Positions 20,085 through 31,593 of a stretch of DNA of 64,000 nt are shown here, in pieces (position 1 is the first letter of the stretch; every line of letters begins with the position of its first letter). The stretch comes from Pseudofabraea citricarpa (lineage: Eukaryota > Ascomycota > Leotiomycetes > Helotiales > Dermateaceae): contig JAPWGK010000018.1 of assembly GCA_029641185.1 (NCBI GenBank), forward strand, positions 930,001 to 994,000. The letters are read 5' to 3'. A program made the translations under genes and the position numbers. The notes below the pieces were generated by a model, which did no database searches, had not been told where the DNA came from, and was given only the letters and a program-made list of their open reading frames with translations.

Positions 20085-22721
20085 ATGTCTAATATAAGCT
20101 CTCCTTCTCTGTTCATTGGCGACACGAATGCTTCTGATGATCGTACCAGTGCTTTACTGAAGCCAAATAATAAGCACAGGGCCAAGCGTGCTCAAGTGTT
20201 AATAGCACCAAAAGACCAGCCTAAAATTGCAGAGCCAATATCAAAACGAAAACAGCCAAAAAGCCGTAATGGTAAGTTCTTGTTCTATGTTATCTATCGG
20301 GATACGACCAGCTCGCTGCCAATGTGAAATTAACCCGACAAGCCGAATAAGTGCTAAAATAACTTCTAGGATGTCTCACTTGCAAAAGAAAAAGAAGGAA
20401 GTGCGATGAATCAAAACCAGCCTGCGAGCAGTGCACTCGCCGTAAACTTACATGTGGCGGATATGCCAAAGACCTTAGGTGGAAGCAAATCGCAAAGCCT
20501 AGGAACTTCTCCAGTCCAAGGGATAATACGGCCAGATCTAAATGTATGGGTTATAACCCTACTATAGAAATTTCAATGACGAAAACAACTCAGCCGACGG
20601 AGGATACTTCAGAGAATTGTCCTTCGCCTACAAGCCTATCGCGATCTGATGAAAGAGACGGGTTGGTTGGGGACAGCAATGATATATTCCACCACCCGAA
20701 TCTCGCGTACTCTTCTCCACCCGGAGATTTCAGAGAATTTGTCGATAGTTTACCAGTCCCAACTTCATTCGACGTAATCGAGAATCAAATGCCGCAGTCA
20801 ACTGCAGCAGAATCGGTGGCCACAAATATCAACGAAGACTACTTATTTGATAATATTTGTGACGGACATTTCGACCATTTGCGATCAGACCAAGCCCTTA
20901 CTGTCAGCCAGGTATTGGATCTTGATGATCTCGATATGTTCCTGTTAGGTGGCGAGATAGACAATGCCTTTCGCAACCAGCAATCGCCTCGGCTAGGCAA
21001 GCTTTTAATTGATAATCATTTAGATCTGATACCTCAAGCCAGGTTCGAAAATGGTTATGATGAGCCTTGGACAACAATTAAGTCGCCTGTCATTTTAATT
21101 GAAGATGCTTTCAATGAGGTTTCTCAGCGATCGCCTGAGGTTAGGGATATGATTGAGTCAGCGGTGAACTTGCTTGAGATTCCTCCAGATGAACAAGATC
21201 TCTACCTGCTATCTCAGCAGTTATTACCTTCAAGTGGCAGTCAGGAGATTATTTGCCGTCTCTTTGAAAGTAAAACATGTAGAATTCTTTCTATAAAGGA
21301 TGATTCGAGTATGAATCCTTGGCGAACACTTGTCTGGCCGCTAGCCAAAGATTGTCCTTCACTCTATCATGCTATTGCGGCCATGACTTGTCTGCACATG
21401 GGTAAAGTTCATAGTCAGCTTCATAATCAAGGCATTGAGCATTTTAGGAATAGCATTGAAGCGCTTACGGCGAGTACCGACAGCGGTAATATATCTCTTG
21501 ACGCAGCCCTTGCGACCAGGCTCGCCCTAGGATTTGCTGAAACATGGGATCATCAGAAGTCATCAACGGGTATCAATCACATCAAAGAAGCCAAGATACT
21601 TCTTCAACAAGCTTTCTCAAAAGATCGGATTTCCATGCTTACAAACGGCGAGCTCAACCGTCTGACATTCCTGGCAAATACTTGGATATACATGGATGTT
21701 ATTGCTCGCTTAACCTCATCCTGCAGTGGTTCCTCGATTGATTTTGAATTCATGACTTCATGTAGTCAGTTGGGTCCAGTGCCACCTGAATTACAGATAG
21801 ATCCACTAATGGGCTGTGCAAGCACATTGTTCCCTATAATTGGCCGTGTAGCAGACATGGTAGTCCGCATTCGACGAAGTAATGCTAAGCGGAACTCACC
21901 TGCCATTATTTCGAAAGCCCTAGAACTCAAAATAGCATTAGAGCGTTGGATTCCCCCGGTGAACCTGGAGATATCTGGCTCCAGTTGCAATATCTTAGAC
22001 TCGATACAAACAGCTGAGGCTTACCGATGGGCTGCACTGCTGCTAATACGCCAAGCTGTGCCAGAACTTCCAAACCTAGTGTCGTTGTGGGAGCTAGCAC
22101 AAAAAGTAATGGTGTTCCTTGCGACTGTCTCCTTCATGTCTAGGGCCACTATTGTACAGATCTTCCCGCTAATGGCGGCAGGTTGTGAAGCTTTAGAGGA
22201 AGAAGATAGGGACTGGGTACGCAAACGCTGGAGCCTCATGTCGAGGCATATGGTCACAGGAATAGTTGATCGTTGCATACAAGTTACGGACGAAGTGTGG
22301 AGAAGGAGAGATGAGTACGAAGTGAGCCACGGAATTCCTCATATATCGGGTGCTAAAATTCACTCGTTTTCAACAGCATCTCCAAAAAGTGGCTTTGCCG
22401 TAGATGCGTCGATGAACCAGAATGAAACCGATGTAGCAGAAGTCAATTTGAATTCTCTCACCACTCAAAATGATTCTGAGGACAAATTCAGCGCCATGAT
22501 ACGAGCACGTTCAAATGGATCTATCTTTCCAATATCGATTGCACTCAGGAACGACGTGGATCTGATGACAAGTCGTGGATGTGCAGATTACAAGGTAACA
22601 GGCAATTTGCATTGGCTAGCGGTTATGGAAGATTGGAATTGGGAGGGTAAGTGTTTTGCCGAGAAATCATTTCCTTTCCATAACCTGTGCTAATAATCAT
22701 GTCTCAGTTATGCTTGGTTAG
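20085..22721 (+). CDS. Zn2Cys6 fungal transcription factor
   Basis: Three exons (20085-20271, 20370-22646, 22708-22721) encode about 825 aa. The first intron interrupts the gene immediately before the zinc cluster. The cluster reads CLTCKRKRRKC...CEQCTRRKLTC with spacing CX2CX6CX6CX2CX6C (residues 64-91), preceded by a basic region. The rest is an acidic linker and a long helical region of the fungal transcription factor type (PF11951-like), with the WRTLVWPLA and LYHAIAAMTCLH segments typical of it. The last exon adds only four codons, giving the expected WNWEVMLG ending. An in-frame read-through of the final intron is the alternative. As the only regulator in the block it is a candidate pathway-specific activator of the neighbouring genes; this is inference from position. 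Confidence 0.88.
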
Positions 22722-23142
22722 AAACAGCTTGCATCCTGGTTGCTCTTCTCAATACCGACTCCAATTTCAGTCCTATCTACACATAAGTAGCCACAATCAT
22801 TCTACACTTCACATTTTTGGTTACAACTTTAATTCTAGTATTGCAAATTATTTATTCCCCAGGTATTCTACTGCTTCAAGCCTGTTAAATGACCATTTCA
22901 CTGAAGATACGTGAAAGTACACTTAGCAGAAACATGGCCTGATTTATAGATTTACGAATGGAGAATTCATTTTTGTCCTTGTGGCAAATCATGGTTTATC
23001 TATTTTCTCTAATATCAAACATAAAAGTCTCAAGCTATCACTCAACCAAAATCAGCTAAAGATAAAGCCAAATTAACGAATGCATCATACTTCAACTACC
23101 TATAGGTACTTATTGAGTCGAAATAAAAAGCGAAAAGACATT
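22722..23142. other. Intergenic region between convergent genes
   Basis: About 420 AT-rich bases between the converging regulator and oxygenase-like genes. Nothing else was recognised. Confidence 0.4.
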
Positions 23143-24295
23143 TCATGGACCCTCGTAGCTTTTCACGACAATCTCATTGTTAGAGGTTTGAAGCCACTCT
23201 TCCTGTTGCTTGAGGAACCTCTTGATGCGCTCAGCATCAATCGGCTTCTTGGCCTGGTGCTCATCTTCAAGAGCTTTGCGCATCCTCTGAAGACGCTCCT
23301 GCAAAACCTCGATTCTATACTGTGTCCATTGAAAGTACAATTCATCTAGATCTGAAATAGGTCGGATGGATGTGAGAACAGAGCTGTCCGGTATGGTAGC
23401 GTCACGAGGCCGAAAAGAAGTTATCATGGTAATCCGTTCCATCCCACCAGTCGCGGCCAAGGCTTGATGAGAGATACAACGGCCCTGAAGAACTACAGCA
23501 GAACCCTCAATAATCTGTAAGTGTCCTATATCGCGTCAAGAAGGGGTAGGTTGAGCTTACCATCTGCGGCCCGCGTACCTTGAGGATCTCCCCAGAACCA
23601 GATTTCACTGCAGTCTCGCCGCCTGTCATGGCTGAAGCATCGCTCATCATAACCACACATACGAAAGGATAACTATCATAATGCCACTTTGTTACAGGAA
23701 TCTCATCGGCCACTCTCCGCTCCGGTTCGTCTGGATTTGCGGCTGGATTCTGAACGGAAATGTTGATGTTGCCGATGTCGATATCAAAAACAGGAATAAG
23801 ATCGACCTGGGCGATTTTCGATATAATGGATAGAACTTTAGGGTCTTTCCAGGCATCATTCATGAAAGGTGCGTACCTTTTGAGATGTTAGCCTTAGTGA
23901 AGATTGTTTACGCATACAAGCGTCGAAAAGTCGCAAAAGTTGGGGTTTCATAGAACATACTTGGGACAATGACCTCTCAACTGACATCCAGCAAACTCAG
24001 TGCTGTGTAGGCAATTATCCCACACTTCTTGTTTGAAAATCTCATCTCTCATATGACGGATCGCCTCTTCGTTAAAGAGTGGAAATGGCTGTGAGACCGC
24101 GACGGGCGATATGCCTAGATGTTCGGGCAGGGAAAGATCTTTCATTGATAAAACCTGCGGCTCATCGGTGAAACTCAAATGCTTCTCAGCATCAAAAGCC
24201 ACTTGAGGTGAGGTCAACAAGCTTCTTGGTTGCTCTCTTATGATGGGTTTGCCCCAGATAGATGGGATCGGCGGTCTAACTGCTACTTCCGCCAT
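23143..24295 (-). CDS. 2-oxoglutarate/Fe(II) oxygenase-like protein
   Basis: Three exons (24295-23961, 23876-23561, 23514-23143) encode 340 aa, with introns of 84 and 46 nt. The jelly-roll iron site is visible: KWHYDSYPFVCV supplies the HxD pair, and CISHQALAA supplies the distal His. Nearby Arg residues (ERITMITSFRPRD) would bind the 2-oxoglutarate carboxylate. GGETAV between them is also typical. The C-terminal 90 residues are helical and charged. There is no signal peptide or membrane segment, so the enzyme is probably cytosolic. Members of this group are common in fungal secondary-metabolite clusters and hydroxylate or desaturate small molecules. The substrate is unknown. It could belong to the RiPP-like block or simply be its boundary. 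Confidence 0.8.
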
Positions 24296-24520
24296 CGGGA
24301 GGTTTCCTGCTGCCCTTTGGAGTTGAAGCTGATCAGATTACTGAAGTACAATGGGAGGCTGTGATGAAATGAAGACAGAATGACTGCTGGTATCAATGAT
24401 GCAGCAGGAAAAGTAGAAGTTGCCATTTGCAACTTTTTATATCTTCAGTTCGACTATCTAAGCCTGTGAATATGCCGTGATAGGATTCTAAAGCAAAGCC
24501 CATGAGTGGCTGCACGATGT

Positions 24521-24823
24521 TCAAGATCCGTGATTGAACTCAGATAACCCCCCAAAGAGGAAGTTAAACCCCCCACCTTTACGACCGTCTGATTGGCTTA
24601 CATCTGATACGAGGCCGGTCGGGTCCTTATGCGGATGATAAATACGATAATGATTCTCTGCTGCATCCAGCGAAATCATGCCAGAGTTGGCTATTTCTTG
24701 CGAGTTATACATGATATGTGATTCGACCGTAACTACAGTAGATGAATGGGGTGAAGTTGGGGTTGGTCCTAGAAACGAATATCCCTCTTGGCACTCTACC
24801 GAGCATGCCTTGAATAAATCCAA
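24521..24823 (-). pseudogene. Possible remnant of a fungal transcription factor
   Basis: A 100-codon frame with a coding-like central part, SQEIANSGMISLDAAENHYR then IYHPHKDPTG. This resembles the EELVxxGxISxxxAExLxxxY segment at the start of the regulatory domain of Zn2Cys6 regulators. No zinc cluster upstream and no continuation downstream could be found, so if genuine it is a truncated relic. Confidence 0.25.
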
Positions 24824-26215
24824 TTATTGAAGGTCTGTTCTTCTCTAGTTAACCTTTCTGCAGAATAACAGAAATGTTACATTGCCTTCAGCATTACCTC
24901 CTCGGATCACACTGATATGACAATCACCATTAACCGGCCACATCGGCTAATTTACCCCCTATGCAGGCTGCAGCCTCGACCGCGAAGATCTCTACCAATA
25001 CAGCAGATAAAGGAATTCTCCAGCACAAATGATAAAGATGGCTGCATATCCTTGATCAAATCAACTGCCTTATTGAATATTGCAGTGATTGGGGATCACG
25101 TCAATGGTCATTCGGCCCATACGCATTTGACAGAGATGAGTATTTTTTATATTATCTCTATATATAAAGGCTCAACAGAGGTAATCTGATGAGTGGATTG
25201 TGCGGCATTGCCGAATTATGCGATTCTCAGTGATGAAGAGCTCGAAGATATCCATTCTTCAGAAGAAGTTCAATGTCTGTAAAGATTTCATTGAGGGAAG
25301 CGTGATTGTTCCATATAGTTTGTAATACACCTCATTCAAAGCTCTCTGGAGATGATATTCTATACAATGTTGAAACGGTAGCAAGCTTAATTCTCAAAAA
25401 GTAAGCTAATTTTCTTGCTTGATTGCCGAAACCAAAATGAGTCGGGAGAAAAGTGGCATTGCATTTATTCCAAGGAGATAACATCTGCAGAATACTCTCC
25501 CCCCCCCCTCCCATTACCACATCAGCTGTTGTTGGCTTAGCATGAAGTTTTCAGGTGGCGAATATGAACTATTAAACGCCTAAATTAACAGGTCTAAAAT
25601 TGTAAAAATCAGAGCAGACTCCCCATTCATAGGTATGTTGGTCACATGGTGCTCAAGTAACCTAAACTAGTAAGATTTGCTAAATTGACATTGCTTCCAG
25701 AACAAAATTCGTGTGAACCATTGATTGTCACTCGTCAGACTTATCATCAGATCCAGCTCCTGTTCTTCAATTGCAAAATTGACTTACTTCATCTTGCAAT
25801 TTCATAACAACTCTCAAAAGTCTCATGATAGAGGAAATCGTACGATTTCACATCTTGGCAGAGCTTCAAATGACAGAGCACACAAAAAAGGATATGACGA
25901 CTAGCTGGTGGCGCCGGCTGGCAGCGGGCACTGCTTGGCTTAGCGACCGTTCCAAACCTAACACTGGTCACCTCGCTTAACCTTTCCGGTCCTATACCTC
26001 AGAACAAATCCATCTTATCTAATTTATAAATGATATCAGGGCCTATCACATGGCAGACTTGGTCTGAATATTTGAATGAGTTCTCACTTATATAAGCAAA
26101 TAAAATGCAGTCAAGATAGAAGCTCTTTTGACCTTCATGCGCAAGTGAATGATAAGTATATGGCTTGATGAGGATACGAAATCAGAGAGTATAAATACAA
26201 AGCTTCCTGCCTGTT
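24824..26215. other. Gene-poor AT-rich interval
   Basis: About 1.4 kb without a supportable gene. It marks the right edge of the accessory block. A ten-base C run sits at 25499-25508 within CT-rich sequence. No terminal repeats or transposase remnants were recognised. Confidence 0.4.
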
Positions 26216-26720
26216 TTACGCCGTGTATGCTGGTGGTGGTCTAGTCGGATAATCAACTGGCACTACCGTCCCCGTTGTCTTTGCAGTTGCTGCAGGTCTA
26301 TCCCGATTCGTGCCCACGGCACGCATAAGGCCCATTTCCAAGTCCTCCTGGTCCTGGTTTCTACGAATCATCCTATTGTTGGCTTCTATCCTCTGTTTTG
26401 TCGGACCTTCCTTACAACCGTGAATTATGCCACAGCAGAGCGCTACTAACACAAAGATGCAGGCTATAATGAGGAGGGTTCCCTAGGTATGCATGTCAGC
26501 GAAGTGGAGACTTAGAGGGAGTTGGACAATTTACCAAGATCTTGGCGATGATGCTCCTGGCACTGTTGGTGCTAGAATATCCGTATTCATTGTCTAACCT
26601 TTTGAGCAGGGCAGGTACGTATTTTGGCAAGGGCTTTACAGCCCCTTCCATCTTGTGAGCGACAATGTTGGCGGGACGAGTAAAGATGGAAGAAGTGATC
26701 TGGTTGAAGATGCGACGCAT
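26216..26720 (-). CDS. Small single-pass membrane protein with PPxY tail
   Basis: Two exons (26720-26535 and 26482-26216) encode 150 aa; the 52-nt intron runs from GTAAAT to ACCTAG in phase 0. A strong transmembrane helix is created right after the junction (GTLLIIACIFVLVALCCGII, residues about 63-82). The N-terminal 62 residues are basic and amphipathic. The C-terminal tail is charged and ends in TRPPPAYTA, which contains a PPxY motif, the recognition element for WW domains of Nedd4/Rsp5 ubiquitin ligases. A clean hydrophobic helix and a conserved-looking splice support a real gene. A role as a ubiquitin-ligase adaptor or sorted membrane protein is inference from the motif alone. Confidence 0.6.
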
Positions 26721-27805
26721 GTTGAGTATGCTGGAGGTGTGTTCGCCAAATGTCAGTGGGTCTGATGGCGAATAATTGTATTTTGATTTTAGATTCCTGG
26801 GGAGGATAACTTGTATTTAAGGACAGCTGGGAAATATACTAAAGAACAGCCGAAGATAACTTCTCACCAAGCTAAGTAAAGCATAAGTACAAGTACCAAA
26901 GTTTATTGTGTGTGGTTAGAATAGTCAGTGGGCTATATTAGCTCAAAAGTAACTTTGAAACAGCTGAACTATAAGACCTTGATGGTTATTTATCTTAAAG
27001 CCCTTGTTGACAGAATCATCACCAATCCATATTACATCATTTTGCAATTCCACAATGTCGGACGACAAGGGCTCAGTGGACACGTTTCCTCCACTGCCTC
27101 TCAAAGAAACGTTGTGCAACAGAATTAGACGTCTTTTCTGCATCTCTAAGACTAGCTTTCTCTCTCGAAAACTTCGAAAAGTCAACAATGCCATCAAACA
27201 AATGGAAGAGAAGACATTCCATAAGAAGCACCATTACCGTTGATAATGACACCACTTTTCGTATCGGAATTTGTACCACGAGTTTATAAACATCCGGCAG
27301 GCCGTCCGCAATACTATGGAGGCATTAGATGATGGCTAAGTGCTGGCCGGTTGAGAGCACTGGCTGGCACGACTCTTGATGCAGGGCTACTTGAGGAAAA
27401 GGAATTTGAAACGTTCAGCTTTTGATTAGCCTCCAATGGTACATTCAGCATACATTTGCTCAATTCGCAGTGCGTCAATACAAGTTTTCCAGTTGAACGG
27501 GATGTTTCAGGGGTAGTACGATATAAGGCTGTTGGCTCACTGGCGGCGACTTGATGATTAATAAAAGAATCAAGGGCAAATCGAAACACTTCAATTTTGT
27601 TTCATATCTCTGAAAGACCGACTTGATGCTAAACTCAACTCTTCTGTTGAAGATCATGCCGTAAAACTCCTAATCCCCCATGCAACTTTGCAGTATCCAC
27701 TACTCGCCGGTTTTTCTTTAAATTCTAAGACAACAATGTGAAAGTAACCTCGCCATGTAACTACCATTGATCACCACTTCCACCCACGAATTACTACTAT
27801 TCCTA
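26721..27805. other. Intergenic region
   Basis: About 1.1 kb between two minus-strand genes. A short plus-strand ORF starting at ATG 27055 (about 62 codons, basic) is the only candidate and has no family or splice support. The remainder is AT-rich spacer. Confidence 0.35.
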
Positions 27806-30800
27806 TTAATCCTCGTATCTTGGTCCATCATCTTGCCAGTTGGCTGCAGGAGTCTCCGGCATGCTGCCATAAGCCCCAGGAGTTGGTGCTGTATAATATC
27901 CTTGTTGAGCTCCTGGAGTCGGCGCATCCATGGCTGCTGGGGTGGGTGCATTCCAACCACCACTTCCACCCCAACCAGGAGCCTGGTTTTGTTGTGGGGC
28001 AGGAGTTGGCGCATTAAAAGGTGCAGGCGTAGGAGCATTGTATGGTTGGTTGTAATTTGCTGGTGTTGGTGCATTGTATGCACCTGGTGTCGGTGCACTG
28101 TACGGCGCAGGTGTAGGCGCAGAATATGCACCGGGAGTTGGGGCATTCATAGCTGCAGGAGTGGGAGCTGAATACTGATTTGCACCTGGGGTAGGAGCAT
28201 CAAATGAATTCGAGCCCCATCCATTTGACTGGTCGTTTTGCTGATTACCTGGAGTTTTAGAGCCCCAAGAATCACCTCCGTTATAAGCTGGAGTTTTCGA
28301 ACCAGAGCCCCATGCATCACCACCTCCATATCCAGGCGTCTTGGAGCCAGCGGAGAAACCATCATGTGCTGGAGTCTTTGCTGAGGCCGACCAAGCTGGG
28401 GTACGGTTACCACCTCCATATGATGTTCGACTACCGTCATATGGATTGGCAGTTCGCGATCCATCTTGCCAAGCTGGGGTACGTCCTCCATCACCAGATG
28501 CTTTCCACGCAGGTGTTCGTCCACCATTGGCTCCACCGGCTGGTGCTAGACACTGTTAGTTACAAGTATTCGAGAATGGGAAGGTGACTTACTTCTCCCC
28601 CAAGCCGGGGTACGCTCTGAACCGCCAGATGCCATTGGTGTACGTCCTCCTTCCCAACCGCCAGGTGTTGCACCCCCAAACCCTCCTCTTCCACCTCTTG
28701 GAGCTCCCCCACCCCTTCCACCACCAAATCCACCTCTTGAGTTGGGATCGATACTTTGACCGCTGATTTTGTCCTTGAAACCTAAAGCGTCTTTTGGCAC
28801 GTTGACGGTCTTGCTCTTCGTGTGCAATTCTACACGAGCATTGGTATCTGTTGTTTCCTTTACGATACCGAGTAGGCCCTTGTATGGACCTTTGCGGATT
28901 GTTACAGTCTGCCCGATCGAGCGATCTCTGCCCATGAACTTTGGTGGAGCCATTTCGCCGCCACCTTGTGGATTTCTCTTCATCGCAGGATTCATGGAGT
29001 TCAAGTCGGGACCTGCAGCGCTTGCAGTTACACGACCCCCCTTAGCAGATACTGTAGCCACGCTTGTCGTTCGTGAAACAAAAACTCCAGCATTTTCGTT
29101 TTGAGATGAGCTGTGTAAGAAGAGATATGCGCGGTGGATGTGTATAATCTTCCCCGTTCTAGACTCGCCGCCATATTCCTTGACAACGTCGTCTATACGG
29201 ATTTCAGAGCCAGTTCGATCCGTGGCTACTGCAAATTTGCGTTTCTCTAATTTGTTTGAGATCTGAGATGGCATGATCATTCGACTTTGTCCGTTTTGAT
29301 CAAGTACCATCAAGGATTCACGGTCCACTTTTACGATACAAGCAACTGTTGATGGATCAAGTTGGACAAGATCCCAGAGCTCATATTGACCAAGCGAACC
29401 ACCACCACCAGAATCACTCGCTTCTCGAAGATCCTTGCTGAAGACCGTAATCTCGGTGTTACCTTGATCACTCAGAAGAGTCACTCGATCTTCGACAATC
29501 TTCACCACCATGCCGACTTCATCTCGGAAACGACTTCCACCAATGACTTTGACGTGATCACCCTCTCTGAATCGTTTTCGGAGACCTTTTACTGGCACTT
29601 CGATCGTCTGGCCCTTCAGGGCACCTTCAGAGACGGCCATTGTAACAATGTCGCCTTGCACAGACACAGCCTTTCCGACCACACCTTTCTGCTCTCCTTC
29701 GTATACTTCAATAACATCTCCAGGTAGGTACGAAGCATTTGCTGTGCTGGCTTTCAGACTGGCTGCCAGTGCGTTGAGATCAAGGTTTTCAGTTCCATCC
29801 TCGGCACCAGATGCAAATCTTGTGACTTCTTCAAGAGTTGGGTTGACGTCTGCAGTTGAGAGAGTCTGAATTTTAACGTCCTTCTCACAATATCCGTTGA
29901 CATACTCGTCGCCGAGATAGTTCCAGGTCTTTGTACTCGGGTTTCCTTGCAGGTACTTCGCATGTCGTTTTTTGGCCTCTACTTCGCTGAATAATCGCTG
30001 GGGAGGTCGGGGCCCGGCTGCCTGACGTTTTCTCTTGCCAAAATCCGATGGTGCGTTTGCATCCTCGTGTAAACCATAATCAAGACGAGGTACGTATCTG
30101 ATTCGCAATTCAAGACCGGTATCAGTCACATCCACGACCTGTGCAAGATCTCCGGCATATTTGGCTGGTCGCTTGAGTCGTACATAGGCTCCGGGTTCCA
30201 ATGAAGGGCTCTTGGTAACCCTTAGTAAATCAGGCATTTCCTTAATTTCCACCAACATCATCTTAGTCCTAGGGTATACGTTCATGAGGCCATCCATTGC
30301 GGTCATGATGTCCGCTTGGCGTTGAGCCTCCACATAAATAAATCCCTTCATTGTTGATTGTGTTCCTCCACGTTCGAACGCGCAAGTAATTGCAAGCTCA
30401 TCCTTGGTTCCAAGCCTCTCCTCGATGCGTTTCATGATGGAGAACACTGCTTCTCTCTCTTTGCCTTCTTTACATCTCACAGCCCAAATGCTTGGATCAT
30501 CGACACTGGGTAGCAGCAAGCGCTTTGGAACGACTGCCGAATCACCAAGACCTCTTCCGGATCTATTCTTGTTCGCATAACGCTGTCGGAGGATCTCTGC
30601 TTGCTTTTCCGCATCGAGACTTGCTTCCATCTCACGCCGTCTATCCAACTCTCGATGGCGTCTATCGTCCGTCTCACCACCTGCTGGGAGATCTGCGACA
30701 TCATCAGGATGAGTATCCGCGATGAAGTTGTCTTTAATTTCATTCAGCTCGTCTTCGTCGTCATCATTTTCGTCCTCATCCTCGTCTACTTCGGCTTCAA

Positions 30801-31262
30801 CATCGAGGAACTGATTGCGTCGTTCGCGACGGCGTTTTCGGCGATGGCCCTGTACCACTAGTTAGTGTAATCCAACCAATATTGGCATCCTGAAGCCTGG
30901 CAAATGGTGCAGCATACGGTGATTTCTTCGTCCTCCTCATCTTCCTCCTCCTCCTCATCTTCTTCGTCGTCGTCATTTTGGCCAGCAGTTATATCCTCTC
31001 CTTCACCCTCAGCATCTTCATCTTCCCCATCCGCTACACCTTCGTCCTCATCGTCCGAACCCCTCTTTCTTCCATTTGAAGCTGGCGCATCATCATCGTC
31101 GTCTTCATTGTTGCGTTTTGACGATTGATTGCGTCGCTGAGCTCCAGTATCGTCATCTGATCCTCCATCTTCATTATCCGAAAGATCTGCTGGTTGCGGG
31201 TTGAAGTCTTCCTCCTCCTCGCTGTCGTCGGAGCGCGTATCGATCAAATTGGACGTCGACAT
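27806..31262 (-). CDS. SPT5: Transcription elongation factor SPT5
   Basis: Three exons (31262-30918, 30849-28593, 28545-27806) encode about 1113 aa. SPT5 with SPT4 forms DSIF, which binds RNA polymerase II in the nucleus and controls pausing, capping and elongation. Visible parts in order: a very acidic Asp/Glu N-terminus with [20 protein letters not shown] at the first junction; an NGN domain (about 230-330, beginning [18 protein letters not shown]); several KOW domains (for example [20 protein letters not shown] and [20 protein letters not shown]); a Gly/Arg-rich linker; and a C-terminal repeat region. The repeat region switches from TPAW-type units to [12 protein letters not shown] units. 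An in-frame upstream ATG at 31304 is possible, but the MSTSNL start is preferred. The second intron splits a TPAGG repeat cleanly. Confidence 0.95.
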
Positions 31263-31593
31263 ACTGGTATTGGTATGAAGAGTAGCAAGAGGCCTCGGAA
31301 CCAAAGGGGGGGACTCGCGAGTATTTGTATTGTGAGGATGGCTTGCTCAGCCCAGGTTACGACACTTTCTTTGAAGCCAGAGCTTCGAGCAACAAAACGC
31401 GACTAGTGCAACAACAATATTCCGTAGAATGTGCACGTGATTATACCCTAGCCCGTTTCTGGCTACCTGGGCCTGGCCTGGTACCGATACCGAGCTTACC
31501 TAGGTCGCGACATGCAACCCCTCAACAGTGCTCTCATAAATCAAAGAAGGAGTCTTGTATTCATGCGATAATGATTTGGGTGATTCCGTGACA
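31263..31593. promoter_or_regulatory. Divergent promoter of SPT5 and the quinone oxidoreductase
   Basis: About 330 bases separate two divergent housekeeping genes and must contain both promoters. It includes a CCTAGCCC/GCCTGGCCTGG-rich central part. No specific site is assigned. Confidence 0.4.

Noticed and set aside
27055..27243. 62-codon basic plus-strand ORF
   Set aside because: Could be a small gene, but no motif, promoter or splice evidence separates it from chance.
30904..31128. Poly-serine plus-strand ORF
   Set aside because: Antisense of the acidic Glu/Asp run of SPT5.
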